DNA of 64,000 nt from Mesorhizobium sp. WSM4904. GTDB lineage: Bacteria > Pseudomonadota > Alphaproteobacteria > Rhizobiales > Rhizobiaceae. Location of the stretch: positions 4,721,001 through 4,785,000 of the forward strand of contig NZ_CP121354.1 in NCBI RefSeq assembly GCF_029674545.1, in the 5' to 3' direction. The notes below the pieces were generated by a model, which saw only the letters and a program-made list of their open reading frames with translations, had not been told where the DNA came from and did not search any database. Position 1 is the stretch's first letter, and each line of letters opens with the position of its first letter. This document shows positions 25,413 to 35,637 of the stretch, in pieces. The translations under genes were made by a program, and so were the position numbers.

Positions 25413-27062
25413 TCAGGCTTCAAGCCAGACGTTCTGGAAGTCCATTTCGTAGGTCTGATGCATGGCGTAGTTCTTCACCTTCTTGTTCATGTGGCAGTAG
25501 AGCTTCTGCCAGAACGGCTGGATGATGACGCCTGAGTCCTGCAGGATCTGCTCGACGTCCTTCATCACCTCCTTGCGCTTGGCGACGTCGATCTGCGACA
25601 ACGCCTCCTTGAGCTTGGCGTCGAAATCCGGGTTGGAATAAGCCGTCTCATTCCAGGCCTCGCCGGTGCGGTAGCCCAGCGCCAGGACCTGGACGCCGAG
25701 CGGGCGCATGTACCAGATGGTCATGGAATAAGGGTATTTCGTCCAGTCGTTCCAGAAGGTCGAGCCCGGCAGCACCGTGCGCTTCACCTTGATGCCGGCA
25801 TCGCGCAACTGGCCGGCGATCGCGTCGCCTGTGTTCTTCTGCCACTCGTCCTCGACGGTGATCAGCTCGTGCTCGAAGTCGGCCTGGCCGGCTTCGGCCA
25901 TCAGCTTCTTGGCGCCGGCCGCGTCCCGCTGCTTCTTGGGCAGCGGATAGTATTCGGGATGGATCGGGCTGACATGATGGTTCTCGCCGACCGTGCCGCG
26001 GCCATTATAGCCGAGTTGCATGACCTGGTTGTTGTCGACGGCCATCTGCAGCGCGTTGCGCACCCGTTTGTCGTCATAGGGCTTGTGCGTGATGTTGGTG
26101 CGGGCGACGAGCGTGGTCGCCGTTGCGACTTCCGATTTCACCAGATCCATCTTGTCGAGCGGGTCGATGAAGTCGGCCGGCGTTTCGAAATCGAGGTCGA
26201 TCTCGCCGGAATCGAAGGCATTCAGCGTGGCGTTGAAGTCGGTGCCGTAATCGATGAACTCGACCCCGTCGAGCGGCGCTTCGCCACCCCACCACTTGCC
26301 GTTCTCGCGGCGCTTGACGACCGCCTTCTGGCCGACCGCGTAGGAGACCAGCTCGAAAGCTCCGGTACCGATCGGCTTCTTGATCGGGTCGGCGCCATCC
26401 TTGTCGAAGTCGCGATGCACGATCAGCGCCGGATAGTCGGTGAAGCCCGGTATGATCGCGATATCGGCTTCGGAAAGCGTCAGCTTGACCGTATGGTCGT
26501 CGACCTTGGTGATGGCGCCGTCCTTCGCCTTGCCGGTCTTGGCATCGACCAGCGCGCCGACGCGCGCCGCCATGGAATTGCCGGAAGCCCCCTTCTCGCA
26601 CCAGCGGTTCAGGTTGAAGACCACGTCATCGGCGTTGAAGGCATCACCATTGTTCCAGGTGACGCCTTTGCGCAGATGCAGCGTGTATTCGGTGGCATCG
26701 TCGTTGACGTCCCAGCTTTCGAGCAGGACCGGCTCGAAAGTGAACTGATGCGTGTAGCGCACGAGCGGCTCCAGCCAGGTGCGGGTGACGTTTGCCATCT
26801 CCGTCCAGTCATAGGTGCGCGGATCCTTCTGCGCCTTGACGGACATTGCGACATGCAGCGTTCCGCCTTTCTTCGGCTCGTCTGCCAGGGCTTTTGTCGG
26901 CGCGGCAAGGCCGATCATGCCATAGGCGAAAGCCGTCGATGCGCCGAAGGCGCTTGCCAGAGCCAGGAATTCGCGCCGGTCGACACGACCCGCCCGGGCC
27001 TCCTCCGCCATCGCCTCGATAGCGGCCGGGACCCGGTCGCCATTGCTTCTGAAAAGTGTCAT
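25413..27062 (-). CDS. ABC transporter substrate-binding protein, family 5 (peptide/opine type)
   Basis: 549-residue periplasmic binding protein of the oligopeptide/dipeptide/nickel class (SBP_bac_5). The N-terminus has a twin-arginine motif DRREFLAL followed by a hydrophobic stretch and ALA, so export by Tat is likely. GGGAGAACGAG precedes ATG 27062. No permease or ATPase genes are adjacent. It lies 64 bases downstream of the MttB homologue on the same strand, suggesting co-transcription and a role in importing the substrate of that enzyme, possibly a methylated amine or betaine. Confidence 0.9.
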   Translation of the reverse strand: MTLFRSNGDRVPAAIEAMAEEARAGRVDRREFLALASAFGASTAFAYGMIGLAAPTKALADEPKKGGTLHVAMSVKAQKDPRTYDWTEMANVTRTWLEPLVRYTHQFTFEPVLLESWDVNDDATEYTLHLRKGVTWNNGDAFNADDVVFNLNRWCEKGASGNSMAARVGALVDAKTGKAKDGAITKVDDHTVKLTLSEADIAIIPGFTDYPALIVHRDFDKDGADPIKKPIGTGAFELVSYAVGQKAVVKRRENGKWWGGEAPLDGVEFIDYGTDFNATLNAFDSGEIDLDFETPADFIDPLDKMDLVKSEVATATTLVARTNITHKPYDDKRVRNALQMAVDNNQVMQLGYNGRGTVGENHHVSPIHPEYYPLPKKQRDAAGAKKLMAEAGQADFEHELITVEDEWQKNTGDAIAGQLRDAGIKVKRTVLPGSTFWNDWTKYPYSMTIWYMRPLGVQVLALGYRTGEAWNETAYSNPDFDAKLKEALSQIDVAKRKEVMKDVEQILQDSGVIIQPFWQKLYCHMNKKVKNYAMHQTYEMDFQNVWLEA

Positions 27063-27126
27063 TCTCGTTCTCCCATTGATTTCTTCAGGTCTTCGCCCGG
27101 TTGGTTTCAACTGTCGTTGATATGCA

Positions 27127-28677
27127 TCAACTAATGCTGTCCGGCAGCTTTTCCTCACGCCGCGCGATCAAATCCGCGAGACCCTCGGCGATGCTCTCGT
27201 CGAGTTTCGGCTCCTGGTAGTCGGCGAGCATGGCGCGCGCCTTTTCCCGGCCGCGCGTGTCGTGATCCTTGGCGCCTTCGGCGCTCCACTGCTCGAAGGA
27301 ATTGAAGTCCATGATGTTTGGCATAAAGAAGGCGCGCTCGAAGTGCTCGAGCGTGTGCTGAGTGCCGAGGAAATGCCCTTGCGGACCGACCTCGCGGATC
27401 GCGGCCATGGCGTCCTTGAAATCGTCGAAAGGAACGCCGCCGGCATATTTGTACCAGCCGACGAGCTGCTCGCAATCAGTGGCGAATTTCGAATAGCCGC
27501 AGGTGAGGCCTGCCTCGAGCCAGCCGGCGGAGTGCCAGATATAGTTGGCGCCGGCGAGGATCGCGGCATGCATGAGCATGTTCGCCTCGTAGCCGGCCTG
27601 GGCGTCGTTGAGCTTGGAGCCGACATGGAAGCCGGAGGTGCGCCAAGGCAGCTTGTACTTCCTGGCCAGCGCGCCCATCAGATACATCATCTGGGCGGCC
27701 TCCGGCGTGCCGCCCATCGGGGCGCCGGTCTTCATGTCGACCGTCACCATGAACTGGCCGTATATCTGCGGCGAGCCGGGACGGATGAGCTGGGTGAAGG
27801 CAACGCCCGCAAGCGCCTCGGCGTTGACCTGCGCGACCGCGCCGACGGCGGAGGCGGACGTCGAGGCGCCGCAGAGCGCGAAGGGCGCCAGGATCAGCGG
27901 CTGGTTGTGGCGGGCATAGACCCGCATGGCGTCGAGCATGGTGGCGTCCCACACCAGCGGCGAATTGCAGTTGGTGATCGCCACCAGCACCGGATTGTCG
28001 CGCACGAACTCCTCGCCGAAGACGATCGCAGCCATCGCCATCGTGTCCTCGGCCCTCTCCTTCGACGTCACGATGCCCATGAACGGCTTGTCGGAGTGCT
28101 TGAGCGCCGAATGGATGATGTGAAGATGCCGCTTCGGCACCGGGATCTCCATCGGCTCGCAGATGATCGAGCTCGACGAATGCAGCGCCGGCGCCATGTA
28201 GGCGAGCTTGTGGAAATTGTTGAGGTCGGCGAGCGTGCCGTAGCGCCGCTTGTTGTCGAGGTCGCGCACATAGGGCGCGCCATACATCGGCACGAAGATC
28301 GAGTTCTTGCCGCCGACGCGGACCGTGCGCTCGGGATTGCGCGCGTTGAGCGTGAATTCCGGCGGAACCTTCGAGACGAGCTCCATCAGCAGCGCGCGGT
28401 CGATGCGCACACGCGTTTCCCTGACGTCGGCGCCCGCCGCTTTCCAAAGCGCGATCGCCTCGTCGTCACGGAATTCGCAGCCCACTTCCTCGAGGATCTT
28501 GAGCGACTCTTCGTGGATCAGTTCCACCGCCTCGTCGGGCACGATCTCGTAGACGGGGATCTGCCGGACCAGCGTCGGAAAGGACGCAACCGGGGCGCTT
28601 CTCAGCGCCTTGCGCCCAAGGCGGCCGCCACCGCGACGATGGGTCGGTTCAGTCAATTCAGCGGCCAGTGCGTTCAT
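27127..28677 (-). CDS. Trimethylamine methyltransferase family protein (non-pyrrolysine MttB homologue)
   Basis: 516 residues of the MttB superfamily. The frame has no internal amber codon, so it is the non-pyrrolysine type (as in glycine-betaine methyltransferase MtgB and relatives), which move a methyl group from a quaternary amine to a corrinoid protein. No corrinoid protein or methyltransferase activator gene is nearby. GGAGG seven bases before the ATG fixes the start. Divergent from a LysR regulator and upstream of a solute-binding protein, forming a probable uptake and demethylation unit; the substrate is unknown. Confidence 0.88.
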   Translation of the reverse strand: MNALAAELTEPTHRRGGGRLGRKALRSAPVASFPTLVRQIPVYEIVPDEAVELIHEESLKILEEVGCEFRDDEAIALWKAAGADVRETRVRIDRALLMELVSKVPPEFTLNARNPERTVRVGGKNSIFVPMYGAPYVRDLDNKRRYGTLADLNNFHKLAYMAPALHSSSSIICEPMEIPVPKRHLHIIHSALKHSDKPFMGIVTSKERAEDTMAMAAIVFGEEFVRDNPVLVAITNCNSPLVWDATMLDAMRVYARHNQPLILAPFALCGASTSASAVGAVAQVNAEALAGVAFTQLIRPGSPQIYGQFMVTVDMKTGAPMGGTPEAAQMMYLMGALARKYKLPWRTSGFHVGSKLNDAQAGYEANMLMHAAILAGANYIWHSAGWLEAGLTCGYSKFATDCEQLVGWYKYAGGVPFDDFKDAMAAIREVGPQGHFLGTQHTLEHFERAFFMPNIMDFNSFEQWSAEGAKDHDTRGREKARAMLADYQEPKLDESIAEGLADLIARREEKLPDSIS

Positions 28678-28753
28678 GGAGCCTCCTTCTTCCCGCCTGC
28701 CCAAGTTAGCGAGACGAAATATGGATGTGACGCTGGAAAATCCTGATCTCTTG

Positions 28754-28759
28754 TATAAG
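28754..28759 (+). promoter_or_regulatory. Putative -10 box, possibly leaderless LysR mRNA
   Basis: TATAAG lies only eight bases before ATG 28768, and no Shine-Dalgarno sequence is visible. Transcription would start at about 28766, giving a leaderless transcript if this box is used. Confidence 0.35.
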
Positions 28760-28767
28760 CTGCACTT

Positions 28768-29670
28768 ATGCGAAGTCTACGCCACCTCCTCCCTTCCGCC
28801 GGCAGCCTCGTCGTCTTCGAGGCGGCGGGCCGGCTGTCCAGCTTCACTGCGGCCGGGCGCGAGCTCGGCATGACGCAGGCGGCCGTCTCCTATGCGGTGC
28901 GCGGGCTGGAGGAACAGCTCGGCGCAAAGCTCTTCCAGCGCCGCCATCGCCAGGTGCTGCTGACGGAGGCCGGCGAGCGCTTCCACGCCGACGTCTCGCT
29001 CGGCCTGTCGCATATCCGCAAATCGGCCGAGGATCTTCGGATGCAGGCGACCGGCGGGCACGTGACTTTAGCCGCCTCGACTGCCTTCGGCTCGTTCTGG
29101 ATGATGCCGCGGCTGCAGCAGTTCCGCGACGAGCTGCCGGGCGTCGACCTGCGCATCCAGACCGCCGACCGCGACCTCGACATCATCGCCGAGGGCATTC
29201 CGCTCGGGGTGCGCGGAGGGATGCCCCGCGACTGGCCGGACTATCATTCCCTGTCGCTCTCCGACGAAGAGATTTTCCCGGTCGCCGGGCCTAGCTATCT
29301 CGCCAAATTCGGCATGCCGAAGACCGTCGCGGAACTGGCAACGCACAGGCTCATCCATCTCGAGGAGCCCTATCGCGAAGCCCCGAACTGGGACGAATGG
29401 TTCGCGTCCGCCGGAACCAGCCTGCGCAATGCCGAGCGCGGGTTGCGCATCAACGACTATGCGTTGGTGATCCAGGCGGTGATGGAGGGGCAAGGCATCT
29501 CGCTCGGCTGGCGGCATCTGGTCGAGCGGCTGGTGGCATCGGGCCTGCTCGTGCCGGTGACCGACCATGTGATGCGGACCGGCATCGGCTTCCACGTCAT
29601 CTGGCCGAAGAACCGCGAGCTCAGCGACAACGCACGCAAAGTGAGGGACTGGCTGGTGGCGCAGGCGTGA
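28768..29670 (+). CDS. LysR family transcriptional regulator (GcvA-like)
   Basis: 300 residues. N-terminal winged helix with LSSFTAAGRELGMTQAAVSY (about 24-43), then a periplasmic-binding-like effector domain. The overall sequence is of the GcvA subgroup (LRIQTADRDLDIIAEGIPLGVR). Divergent from the MttB homologue with 90 bases between, so it most likely regulates that gene and the solute-binding protein gene. The start codon has no clear ribosome-binding site. Confidence 0.9.
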   Translation: MRSLRHLLPSAGSLVVFEAAGRLSSFTAAGRELGMTQAAVSYAVRGLEEQLGAKLFQRRHRQVLLTEAGERFHADVSLGLSHIRKSAEDLRMQATGGHVTLAASTAFGSFWMMPRLQQFRDELPGVDLRIQTADRDLDIIAEGIPLGVRGGMPRDWPDYHSLSLSDEEIFPVAGPSYLAKFGMPKTVAELATHRLIHLEEPYREAPNWDEWFASAGTSLRNAERGLRINDYALVIQAVMEGQGISLGWRHLVERLVASGLLVPVTDHVMRTGIGFHVIWPKNRELSDNARKVRDWLVAQA

Positions 29671-29743
29671 AGGAACCGACATTGTTCGGGAATAGAATAG
29701 CGCCGACCGGCGACGTACAAAACGTCACCGGGAGACTAAAGCC

Positions 29744-31075
29744 TTACGCCCAAGGGATGTTCATATTGACCAGGTGAACGCCCTTTTTGACCAAAACTCG
29801 ATCTTTCTCCCACCAAACTGCGCTAATTGGACCGTCCTGCGACACCACCAAAATCCGACAATCATAATCTCGACTCGCTAGTTTTACTGCGGATCGGTGG
29901 CGCATGCCAAACTGCTCGATGTCACATCTCTTGTACTTCCGACGAAACTCGTCGTTAACTTCAAAAATATTTATATCCTGGCGTATTTCCGCTCTAATTT
30001 CTGCTCCAAATCCTAACAATCTCAAGTCGTCAGAGATTACGATAGATCCATCGCAACCAGACAAACCGGCAACAAATCGAGTTGCTTCCACCAACGATTC
30101 GTAGGAGTCCTTCATCTCGCCCACCGCTTTGTACAATGCTCCCTCGGGGACTAAATGACCGTCCTCATCCAACGACTCATAATCCCCGAGAACGTTTCTT
30201 CTATTCATAAAATCGATAAATGATGCCCTCAGCGTACCCGCATCTGTCTCGTACTTTATCTTAATAATTCCTGGGTCAATCTTCGTGTCACCCGCTTTGA
30301 TTATGAGCATTCCTCCATGGCCTGCTAAACTAATGGCATTTGCGATGGCCGCATAGGTATTCCACATCGCGATAAATTCGAAATCTCTGTACTCTCTCGG
30401 ATGCTCATATTCAGGATAGTCAATCTCTTCGCTCATTCTTCCTAAACCGGCGTTGGCTGGTTCATGAAGAAAGACATTATAATCCATGCGGCCAGTCTCA
30501 ATAACTCCGTCCGTAAGCGTAGCCACGAGGAAGCCACCTTGGTATACGCGCAAGCGTCCGGGGCGGTCGACCTGAACAAAGAGGCCACGCGGGTCTCGAT
30601 AACGGTACTCCAAGCCAGTGCGGGCTCGGTGCCAAGACGTACCAAGGTCAATCAACCCAGCGATCGACCACTCTTGCTCGTTCCAAAAGGCCAATATCGC
30701 TGATTTCTTCGAATCGGTGGCGGGAGCTAGGCGACGAAGTTCCCCAACGCTGAGAGGACGCGATGATGCAAACTCATACACAGGCCCCACCGGTGACGGT
30801 GTTTTCGTAGAATTTTCCGCAAGAGCAACAATGTTGAAGGATGGATATCGCGCCTCTTCTGGAGCGCTGGCCGTAAGATAGGAAACGTCCAATAACTGCT
30901 CGAGCAACTGTAGAGGGGGACATGGGGGAGTTACATAGTCTCCGCCGACCATGTGAGGCCACCGTTTAAACACGACATCCGCTAAATCCTTCGGGAACGC
31001 TGCCACGGAAATCTCCAATTTGTTGCACGAATGCTGCAACGGCGGCGAGCGCTGGTTGTCATTCGGCGAATCCAT
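29744..31075 (-). CDS. DAC (diadenylate cyclase) domain protein with N-terminal sensor-like domain
   Basis: 443 residues, AT-richer than its neighbours. The C-terminal third matches the DAC/DisA_N domain: CDGSIVISDD (about 339) for the DGA motif, GMRHRSAVKLAS (about 391) for the GTRHRAA motif, and RILVVSQDGPISAVWW for the closing strand. Known DAC domains make c-di-AMP from two ATP. The DGA alanine is Ser here. The N-terminal about 230 residues resemble the sensor domain (DACNV-type) known in front of some DAC domains in conflict-linked nucleotide systems; that match is from memory. ATG 31075 is used; ATG 31090 overlaps the mutL start on the other strand. Confidence 0.78.
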   Translation of the reverse strand: MDSPNDNQRSPPLQHSCNKLEISVAAFPKDLADVVFKRWPHMVGGDYVTPPCPPLQLLEQLLDVSYLTASAPEEARYPSFNIVALAENSTKTPSPVGPVYEFASSRPLSVGELRRLAPATDSKKSAILAFWNEQEWSIAGLIDLGTSWHRARTGLEYRYRDPRGLFVQVDRPGRLRVYQGGFLVATLTDGVIETGRMDYNVFLHEPANAGLGRMSEEIDYPEYEHPREYRDFEFIAMWNTYAAIANAISLAGHGGMLIIKAGDTKIDPGIIKIKYETDAGTLRASFIDFMNRRNVLGDYESLDEDGHLVPEGALYKAVGEMKDSYESLVEATRFVAGLSGCDGSIVISDDLRLLGFGAEIRAEIRQDINIFEVNDEFRRKYKRCDIEQFGMRHRSAVKLASRDYDCRILVVSQDGPISAVWWEKDRVLVKKGVHLVNMNIPWA

Positions 31076-31088
31076 GTAAGATAAAGCC

Positions 31089-32963
31089 ATGCCCATTCGC
31101 CAGCTTTCAGAAACAATGATCAACCAGATCGCCGCCGGCGAGGTGATCGAGCGCCCGGCGAGCGTGGTGAAGGAACTGGTCGAGAACGCGCTCGACGCCG
31201 ACGCGAGCAGGGTCGAGATCGTCACCGGCGGCGGCGGGCTTTCTCTCATCCGGGTCACCGACGACGGCTCGGGCATTCCCGAAAAGGAACTGTCATTGGC
31301 GGTCGCCCGGCATTGCACCTCGAAGCTCTCCAACGACATCCACGACATCCGTTCATTGGGTTTTCGCGGCGAGGCGCTGCCCTCGATCGGCTCGGTGGCC
31401 AGGCTTTCGATCCGCTCGCGCACGGCAAGCGGCGACGCCGCGGCCGAGATCGGCATCGACGGCGGCCGGGTTTCAGCCGTCAAGCCGGCGGCCGCAAACC
31501 GCGGCACGACCGTCGAGGTGCGCGACCTCTTCTTCGCCACGCCGGCACGGCTCAAATTCATGAAGGGCGAGCGCGCCGAAAGTTCGGCCATCAGCGATGT
31601 GGTGAGGCGGATCGCGATAGCCTTCCCGGCCGTGCGCTTCACCCTTGCCGGCTCCGACCGTTCGACGCTCGAATTGCCGGCGACCAGCGACACGCCGGAG
31701 GGCCGGCTTGCTCGCGTCGCGCAGGTGATGGGCAAGGATTTCCCCGACAATGCCATTGCCATCGATGCCATGCGCGACGGGGTGCATCTTGCCGGCCACG
31801 TCTCGATCCCTTCCTACACGCGAGCCAACGCGTTGCAGCAATATGCCTATGTCAACGGCAGGCCGGTGCGCGACAAGCTGATTGCCGGCGCGATCCGCGG
31901 CGCCTTCGCCGACGTCCTGCCGCGCGACCGGCATGCGGTCACGGTACTGTTCCTGACGCTCGATCCGGCGACCGTCGACGTCAACGTCCATCCGGCCAAG
32001 GCCGATGTGCGCTTCCGCGGCCCGGGCCTGGTGCGCGGGCTGATCGTCGGCGCCATCCGCGAGGCTTTGGCCGGCGCCGGCATCCGGGCGGCAACCACGG
32101 GCGCCGCCGGCATGATGGCGGCGTTCCGGCCGGGCGCGGCGCCATACGCGCATCCAGGCCCGACCAGCGGCCACCGCAGCTACGAGGCCGCCTACCATGC
32201 CTCAGGCTCCAGCGGTTTCGACCCCTCGCGCTCGCCGCACCGACCGCTCGATATGGGCCATGGCGGGGCGTGGCCGCCGCGAAACGGCTTCGCCGAGAAC
32301 GAGCAAGCCGCTTTCGACACCGGACCGCTTGCCAGCGCCGACGCGCGGGCGGGTACTGCCGAACCGACTGAGGCGTTGCTCGGCATGGCGCTGGGCGCGG
32401 CGCGGGCGCAGGTGCACGAGAACTACATCGTCGCCCAGACCAGGGATTCGCTCATCATCGTCGACCAGCATGCCGCGCATGAGCGGCTGGTCTACGAGGC
32501 GCTGAAGAACGCGCTGCATTCGCGCGCGGTGCCGTCACAGATGCTGCTCTTGCCTGAAATCGTCGACCTGCCCGAGGAGGACGCCGAGCGGCTGGCGATG
32601 CATTCTGAGACGCTCGCCAAATTTGGCCTCGGCCTTGAGCGCTTCGGCCCCGGCGCGGTGGCGGTGCGCGAGACGCCGTCGATGCTCGGCGAGACCAATG
32701 TGCAGCAATTGGTGCGCGACCTTGCCGACGAGATCGCCGACAACGATACGGTCGAGACGCTGAAGGAGCGGCTGGACAAAATCGCCGCGACCATGGCCTG
32801 TCACGGCTCGGTGCGCTCGGGCCGACTGCTCAAGGCCGAGGAGATGAACGCGCTGCTGCGCCAGATGGAGGCGACGCCTGGCTCCGGCACCTGCAACCAC
32901 GGCCGCCCGACCTATATCGAATTGAAGCTCGCTGACATCGAAAGGCTATTCGGGCGACGGTGA
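31089..32963 (+). CDS. mutL: DNA mismatch repair protein MutL
   Basis: 624 residues. N-terminal GHKL ATPase ([38 protein letters not shown]), a variable Gly/Pro/Ser-rich linker (about 335-425), and a C-terminal dimerisation domain. The endonuclease motif [12 protein letters not shown] and the closing CNHGRP metal motif are intact, so this is the nicking MutL type expected where MutH is absent. MPIRQL matches the usual N-terminus, yet no Shine-Dalgarno precedes it; TAAGAT at 31077-31082 suggests a leaderless mRNA. Confidence 0.97.
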   Translation: MPIRQLSETMINQIAAGEVIERPASVVKELVENALDADASRVEIVTGGGGLSLIRVTDDGSGIPEKELSLAVARHCTSKLSNDIHDIRSLGFRGEALPSIGSVARLSIRSRTASGDAAAEIGIDGGRVSAVKPAAANRGTTVEVRDLFFATPARLKFMKGERAESSAISDVVRRIAIAFPAVRFTLAGSDRSTLELPATSDTPEGRLARVAQVMGKDFPDNAIAIDAMRDGVHLAGHVSIPSYTRANALQQYAYVNGRPVRDKLIAGAIRGAFADVLPRDRHAVTVLFLTLDPATVDVNVHPAKADVRFRGPGLVRGLIVGAIREALAGAGIRAATTGAAGMMAAFRPGAAPYAHPGPTSGHRSYEAAYHASGSSGFDPSRSPHRPLDMGHGGAWPPRNGFAENEQAAFDTGPLASADARAGTAEPTEALLGMALGAARAQVHENYIVAQTRDSLIIVDQHAAHERLVYEALKNALHSRAVPSQMLLLPEIVDLPEEDAERLAMHSETLAKFGLGLERFGPGAVAVRETPSMLGETNVQQLVRDLADEIADNDTVETLKERLDKIAATMACHGSVRSGRLLKAEEMNALLRQMEATPGSGTCNHGRPTYIELKLADIERLFGRR

Positions 32964-32982
32964 ATAATCGCATAGGGCGCAG

Positions 32983-33093
32983 ACCCCCACCCCGCCGCTT
33001 CGCGGCGACCCTCCCCACAAGGGGGAGGGTAAGGGCGCGGCGCCCTACCTCCCGCTTGTGGGGAGGTCGGACCGAAGGTCCGGGTGGGGGGCC
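32983..33093. repeat. Intergenic palindromic repeat, variant family
   Basis: Arms around CCCCCACCCCGCCGCTTCGC and GACCGAAGGTCCGGGTGGGGG, with inner CCCTCCCCACAAGGGGG / CCGCTTGTGGGGAGG. It differs in sequence from the 6770-type unit but has the same mosaic style. Located after mutL, before a strong terminator. Confidence 0.7.
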
Positions 33094-33126
33094 AAGAAAA
33101 GAGCCGCTCGAAGCGGCTCTTTTCTT
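33094..33126. terminator. Bidirectional rho-independent terminator
   Basis: Perfect dyad AAGAAAAGAGCCGCT (33094-33108), loop CGA, AGCGGCTCTTTTCTT (33112-33126). Each strand ends in a T-rich run, so it can stop both mutL and the convergent permease transcript. Confidence 0.92.
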
Positions 33127-33155
33127 GAGTCGGGAAACGGCTTCAACCCTCTGAC

Positions 33156-34049
33156 TTACCGCTTCAAATTCACCACGATGACGCCGCCAAGAGCCAGCGC
33201 GCCGCCGAGGATGCCGAGCAGGCTCGGCACTTCGCCCAGCCAGAAGAAGCCGATCAAGGCGGAGGTCGGCGAGACGAGATAAAGGAAGTTCGAGGCGCGC
33301 GCGGCCGGCAGGCGGGAGAGCGCTGTCGCCCAGGCGGCGTAGGCTATCATCGAGGGCACGATGCCGAGATAGATGACGGCGCCGAGGCCGGCGGAGTCGG
33401 CGACCGCGGCCTGCGAAAACGCTTCCGGCAGGAAGGGCGATAGGCAAAGCGCGCCGAGCACCATGTTGGAAGCGGCGATCGTCAGCGGATGATGGTGGGC
33501 AAAGAGCGGCTTCTGGACGATGGTGTTGACGGCCGAGCAAAGTGCCGAGCCCAGCACCAGGAGCGCGCCGGCGTTGAAATGCAGGCCGTGCCCGTCCGCC
33601 ACCGCGATGATGCCGATGCCGGTGAACGAGATCACGGTGCCGAGCCATGCCAGGCCGGAAAAGCGCTCGCCGAGCAGCGCCATGGCCATGATCGCCGTGA
33701 AGATCGGGCTGACATTGATGATGAAGCCGGCGGCGCCCGCAGAGACGGTCAGCTCGCCGAAATTGAGCATTGCGGTGTAGAGCGCCACGAAGATGGCGCC
33801 GCCGAAGCCGAAGCGCCAGAGCTCGTCGACCTGGGGCAGAGCCGGGCGCCTGACGGCGAGGAAGATGGCCGCCGGCACGGCAGCGATGGCAAAGCGCAGC
33901 GCCCCCAACTCCAGCGGCTGGAAGGCGGCAAGGCCGGCGCGGATCGCCGGGAAGGCCGAAGCCCAGCCGGCCACGGTCAGCGCCACCGCTATGGCAGCGG
34001 TGGTGTCCATGCGCTGTGTCTCATTCAACGTGCCGATGTAAGCGCTCAT
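33156..34049 (-). CDS. DMT superfamily permease (EamA family)
   Basis: 297 residues with ten predicted membrane helices in two EamA repeats (about 12-140 and 155-292). Such carriers export amino acids or other metabolites; the substrate cannot be told. It is divergent from a LysR gene, which is the usual arrangement for an inducible exporter. Start at 34049 (GAGGAC upstream) is preferred over 34094; 34010 is another possibility. Confidence 0.87.
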   Translation of the reverse strand: MSAYIGTLNETQRMDTTAAIAVALTVAGWASAFPAIRAGLAAFQPLELGALRFAIAAVPAAIFLAVRRPALPQVDELWRFGFGGAIFVALYTAMLNFGELTVSAGAAGFIINVSPIFTAIMAMALLGERFSGLAWLGTVISFTGIGIIAVADGHGLHFNAGALLVLGSALCSAVNTIVQKPLFAHHHPLTIAASNMVLGALCLSPFLPEAFSQAAVADSAGLGAVIYLGIVPSMIAYAAWATALSRLPAARASNFLYLVSPTSALIGFFWLGEVPSLLGILGGALALGGVIVVNLKR

Positions 34050-34139
34050 CGCCGTGTCCTCGTCTTCCAGTGCCATGGGATGAGAAAACCCCATTGCCGA
34101 CCGATTGACAAACGAGCAATTCGAGGGTCAGCTGTGAGC

Positions 34140-35066
34140 ATGGATCACAGCTCGAACCAGATGCTACCGCTCGAAACCTTGCGCGCCTTCGACGCGGCGG
34201 CGCGCACCGGAAGCTTCTCGGCGGCGGCCGAAAAGCTCAACCTCACCCATGGCGCGGTGAGCCGCCAGATCGCCAAGCTGGAGGACTGGCTTGGCCTCAA
34301 GGTGTTCGAGCGCAACGCGCGCGGCGTGACGCTGACCAACGAAGGCAACCGGCTGCACCTTAGAACCACCGAAGCCTTCGCTCTGATCTCGGTCAACTCC
34401 GACCGCTGGGTCGAGCCGCGCGGCACCGCGGTAGTGCGGCTGGCCTCGATCCCTTCGGTCAGCGGTCTCTGGCTGATGCCGCGCATGGCGGCGCTGGAAA
34501 ACAACCCGACGCGGCTGCGCATCGTGCTCGATGTCGACAACCGCCAGGCCGACCTTGCCGACGAAGGCATCGACCTTTCGGTGCGCTGCGGGCGCGGCCG
34601 CATTCCGGGCCGCGTCTCGGTGCAGCTTTTCGAGGAGCACATTTTTCCGATCGCATCGCCGGAACTGGCTAAGGAGGTCGGGCAGGGCGACCCTGCCCGG
34701 CTGCTCAAATTCCCGCTGATCAACGATTCAGACGCCTCCGGCTGGCGCGCCTGGTTCGCGGCGCAGGACGTGGACTATCGCCCTCGCCCGCAGGACCGGC
34801 GCTTCGAGGACTACAATCTGGTGCTCGACGCGGCGGCGTACGGGCTGGGCATTGCGCTGGCGCGGCCGCCGCTGACGCAGGATCAGTTGAAGTCAGGCCG
34901 GATCGTCGCCGTCGAAGAGCGCGTCGCGCTCAATCCGGTGTCCTACTGGCTGGATAGGCCGGTGGGCCGGCCGCGCGCCGCCGCCGCCGATCTTGCCCGG
35001 CGCATCGGCCAACAGGCCGGGCTGGCGCCGGCGAAGCTCCAAGCCTTCCTGCAGGACGACAACTAA
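34140..35066 (+). CDS. LysR family transcriptional regulator (GcvA subgroup)
   Basis: 308 residues. HTH with FSAAAEKLNLTHGAVSRQIAKLE (about 25-47), then the LysR substrate domain (VVRLASIPSVSGLWLMPRM, GIDLSVRCGRGR). GcvA-like by sequence. Divergent from the DMT permease gene over 90 bases, which is its probable target. The longer upstream frame is the antisense of the permease gene and is not coding. Confidence 0.9.
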   Translation: MDHSSNQMLPLETLRAFDAAARTGSFSAAAEKLNLTHGAVSRQIAKLEDWLGLKVFERNARGVTLTNEGNRLHLRTTEAFALISVNSDRWVEPRGTAVVRLASIPSVSGLWLMPRMAALENNPTRLRIVLDVDNRQADLADEGIDLSVRCGRGRIPGRVSVQLFEEHIFPIASPELAKEVGQGDPARLLKFPLINDSDASGWRAWFAAQDVDYRPRPQDRRFEDYNLVLDAAAYGLGIALARPPLTQDQLKSGRIVAVEERVALNPVSYWLDRPVGRPRAAAADLARRIGQQAGLAPAKLQAFLQDDN

Positions 35067-35137
35067 GCCGTGAACTCATAAATGCGGAATGACCGGTACG
35101 GGTGGAAAGCTTACCACGAAGTTGTTATCCTCCAACC

Positions 35138-35584
35138 ATGAAGCATGAACGCCTTTGCGCAATCGCTCACAACTTCGCCGACTCAATGGCGAGTGGCTTG
35201 GGCTTTGTTGTCGGCTACTGCCCTACTGACGTGTTTGAAGAGGCTGCGACCAGTCCTGGCGGAGTAATCGAGATCGACTTCCTAAGTGGGAGTATTATTG
35301 GGGGCCGCCCTTCCCACCAATTGAAAGGTGCTGCAGCCATATTCGGGCAAGCCTTTCCTATCTTCTGCAAAAAGAACGGTGCAGAGGCGACTGACTTCCA
35401 GAGCTTCCTAGCTGCGTTTGATGCCAAAGGAGGCAGGCGTCGCGCAATGCTGACCGTTGTAGACCGCAACGGCCGGCGATCTTGTACGGAGTATGATGGC
35501 GTCCCGCTGAAGCGCTTGAGAGTTCTGGACACTTTGGGCCGCATCCGCCGAAAAGCGAGGCAGATCGAAAAGGCAGGCCAATAA
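35138..35584 (+). CDS. Hypothetical protein
   Basis: 148 residues, no signal peptide or membrane segment. Family not recognised. Base composition is more AT-rich than neighbours, with codons rare in this genome, which suggests recent acquisition. The C-terminus is basic (RLRVLDTLGRIRRKARQIEKAG). Start at ATG 35138 gives MKHERL; a GTG at 35102 is less likely. Cytoplasmic; role unknown. Confidence 0.6.
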   Translation: MKHERLCAIAHNFADSMASGLGFVVGYCPTDVFEEAATSPGGVIEIDFLSGSIIGGRPSHQLKGAAAIFGQAFPIFCKKNGAEATDFQSFLAAFDAKGGRRRAMLTVVDRNGRRSCTEYDGVPLKRLRVLDTLGRIRRKARQIEKAGQ

Positions 35585-35637
35585 GCAAGGCTCGCAATCT
35601 GCATCTTGGTCACGCGATAACGAGTCACGTCCTTCAA

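Noticed and set aside
27262..28746. Plus-strand frame of 494 codons opposite the MttB homologue
   Set aside because: Antisense shadow, His/Arg/Asp-rich with no domain; MttB signatures are on the minus strand.
31076..31771. N-terminal extension of the DAC frame into mutL
   Set aside because: The extension is antisense to mutL and Ser/Arg/Pro-rich; homology begins after 31075.
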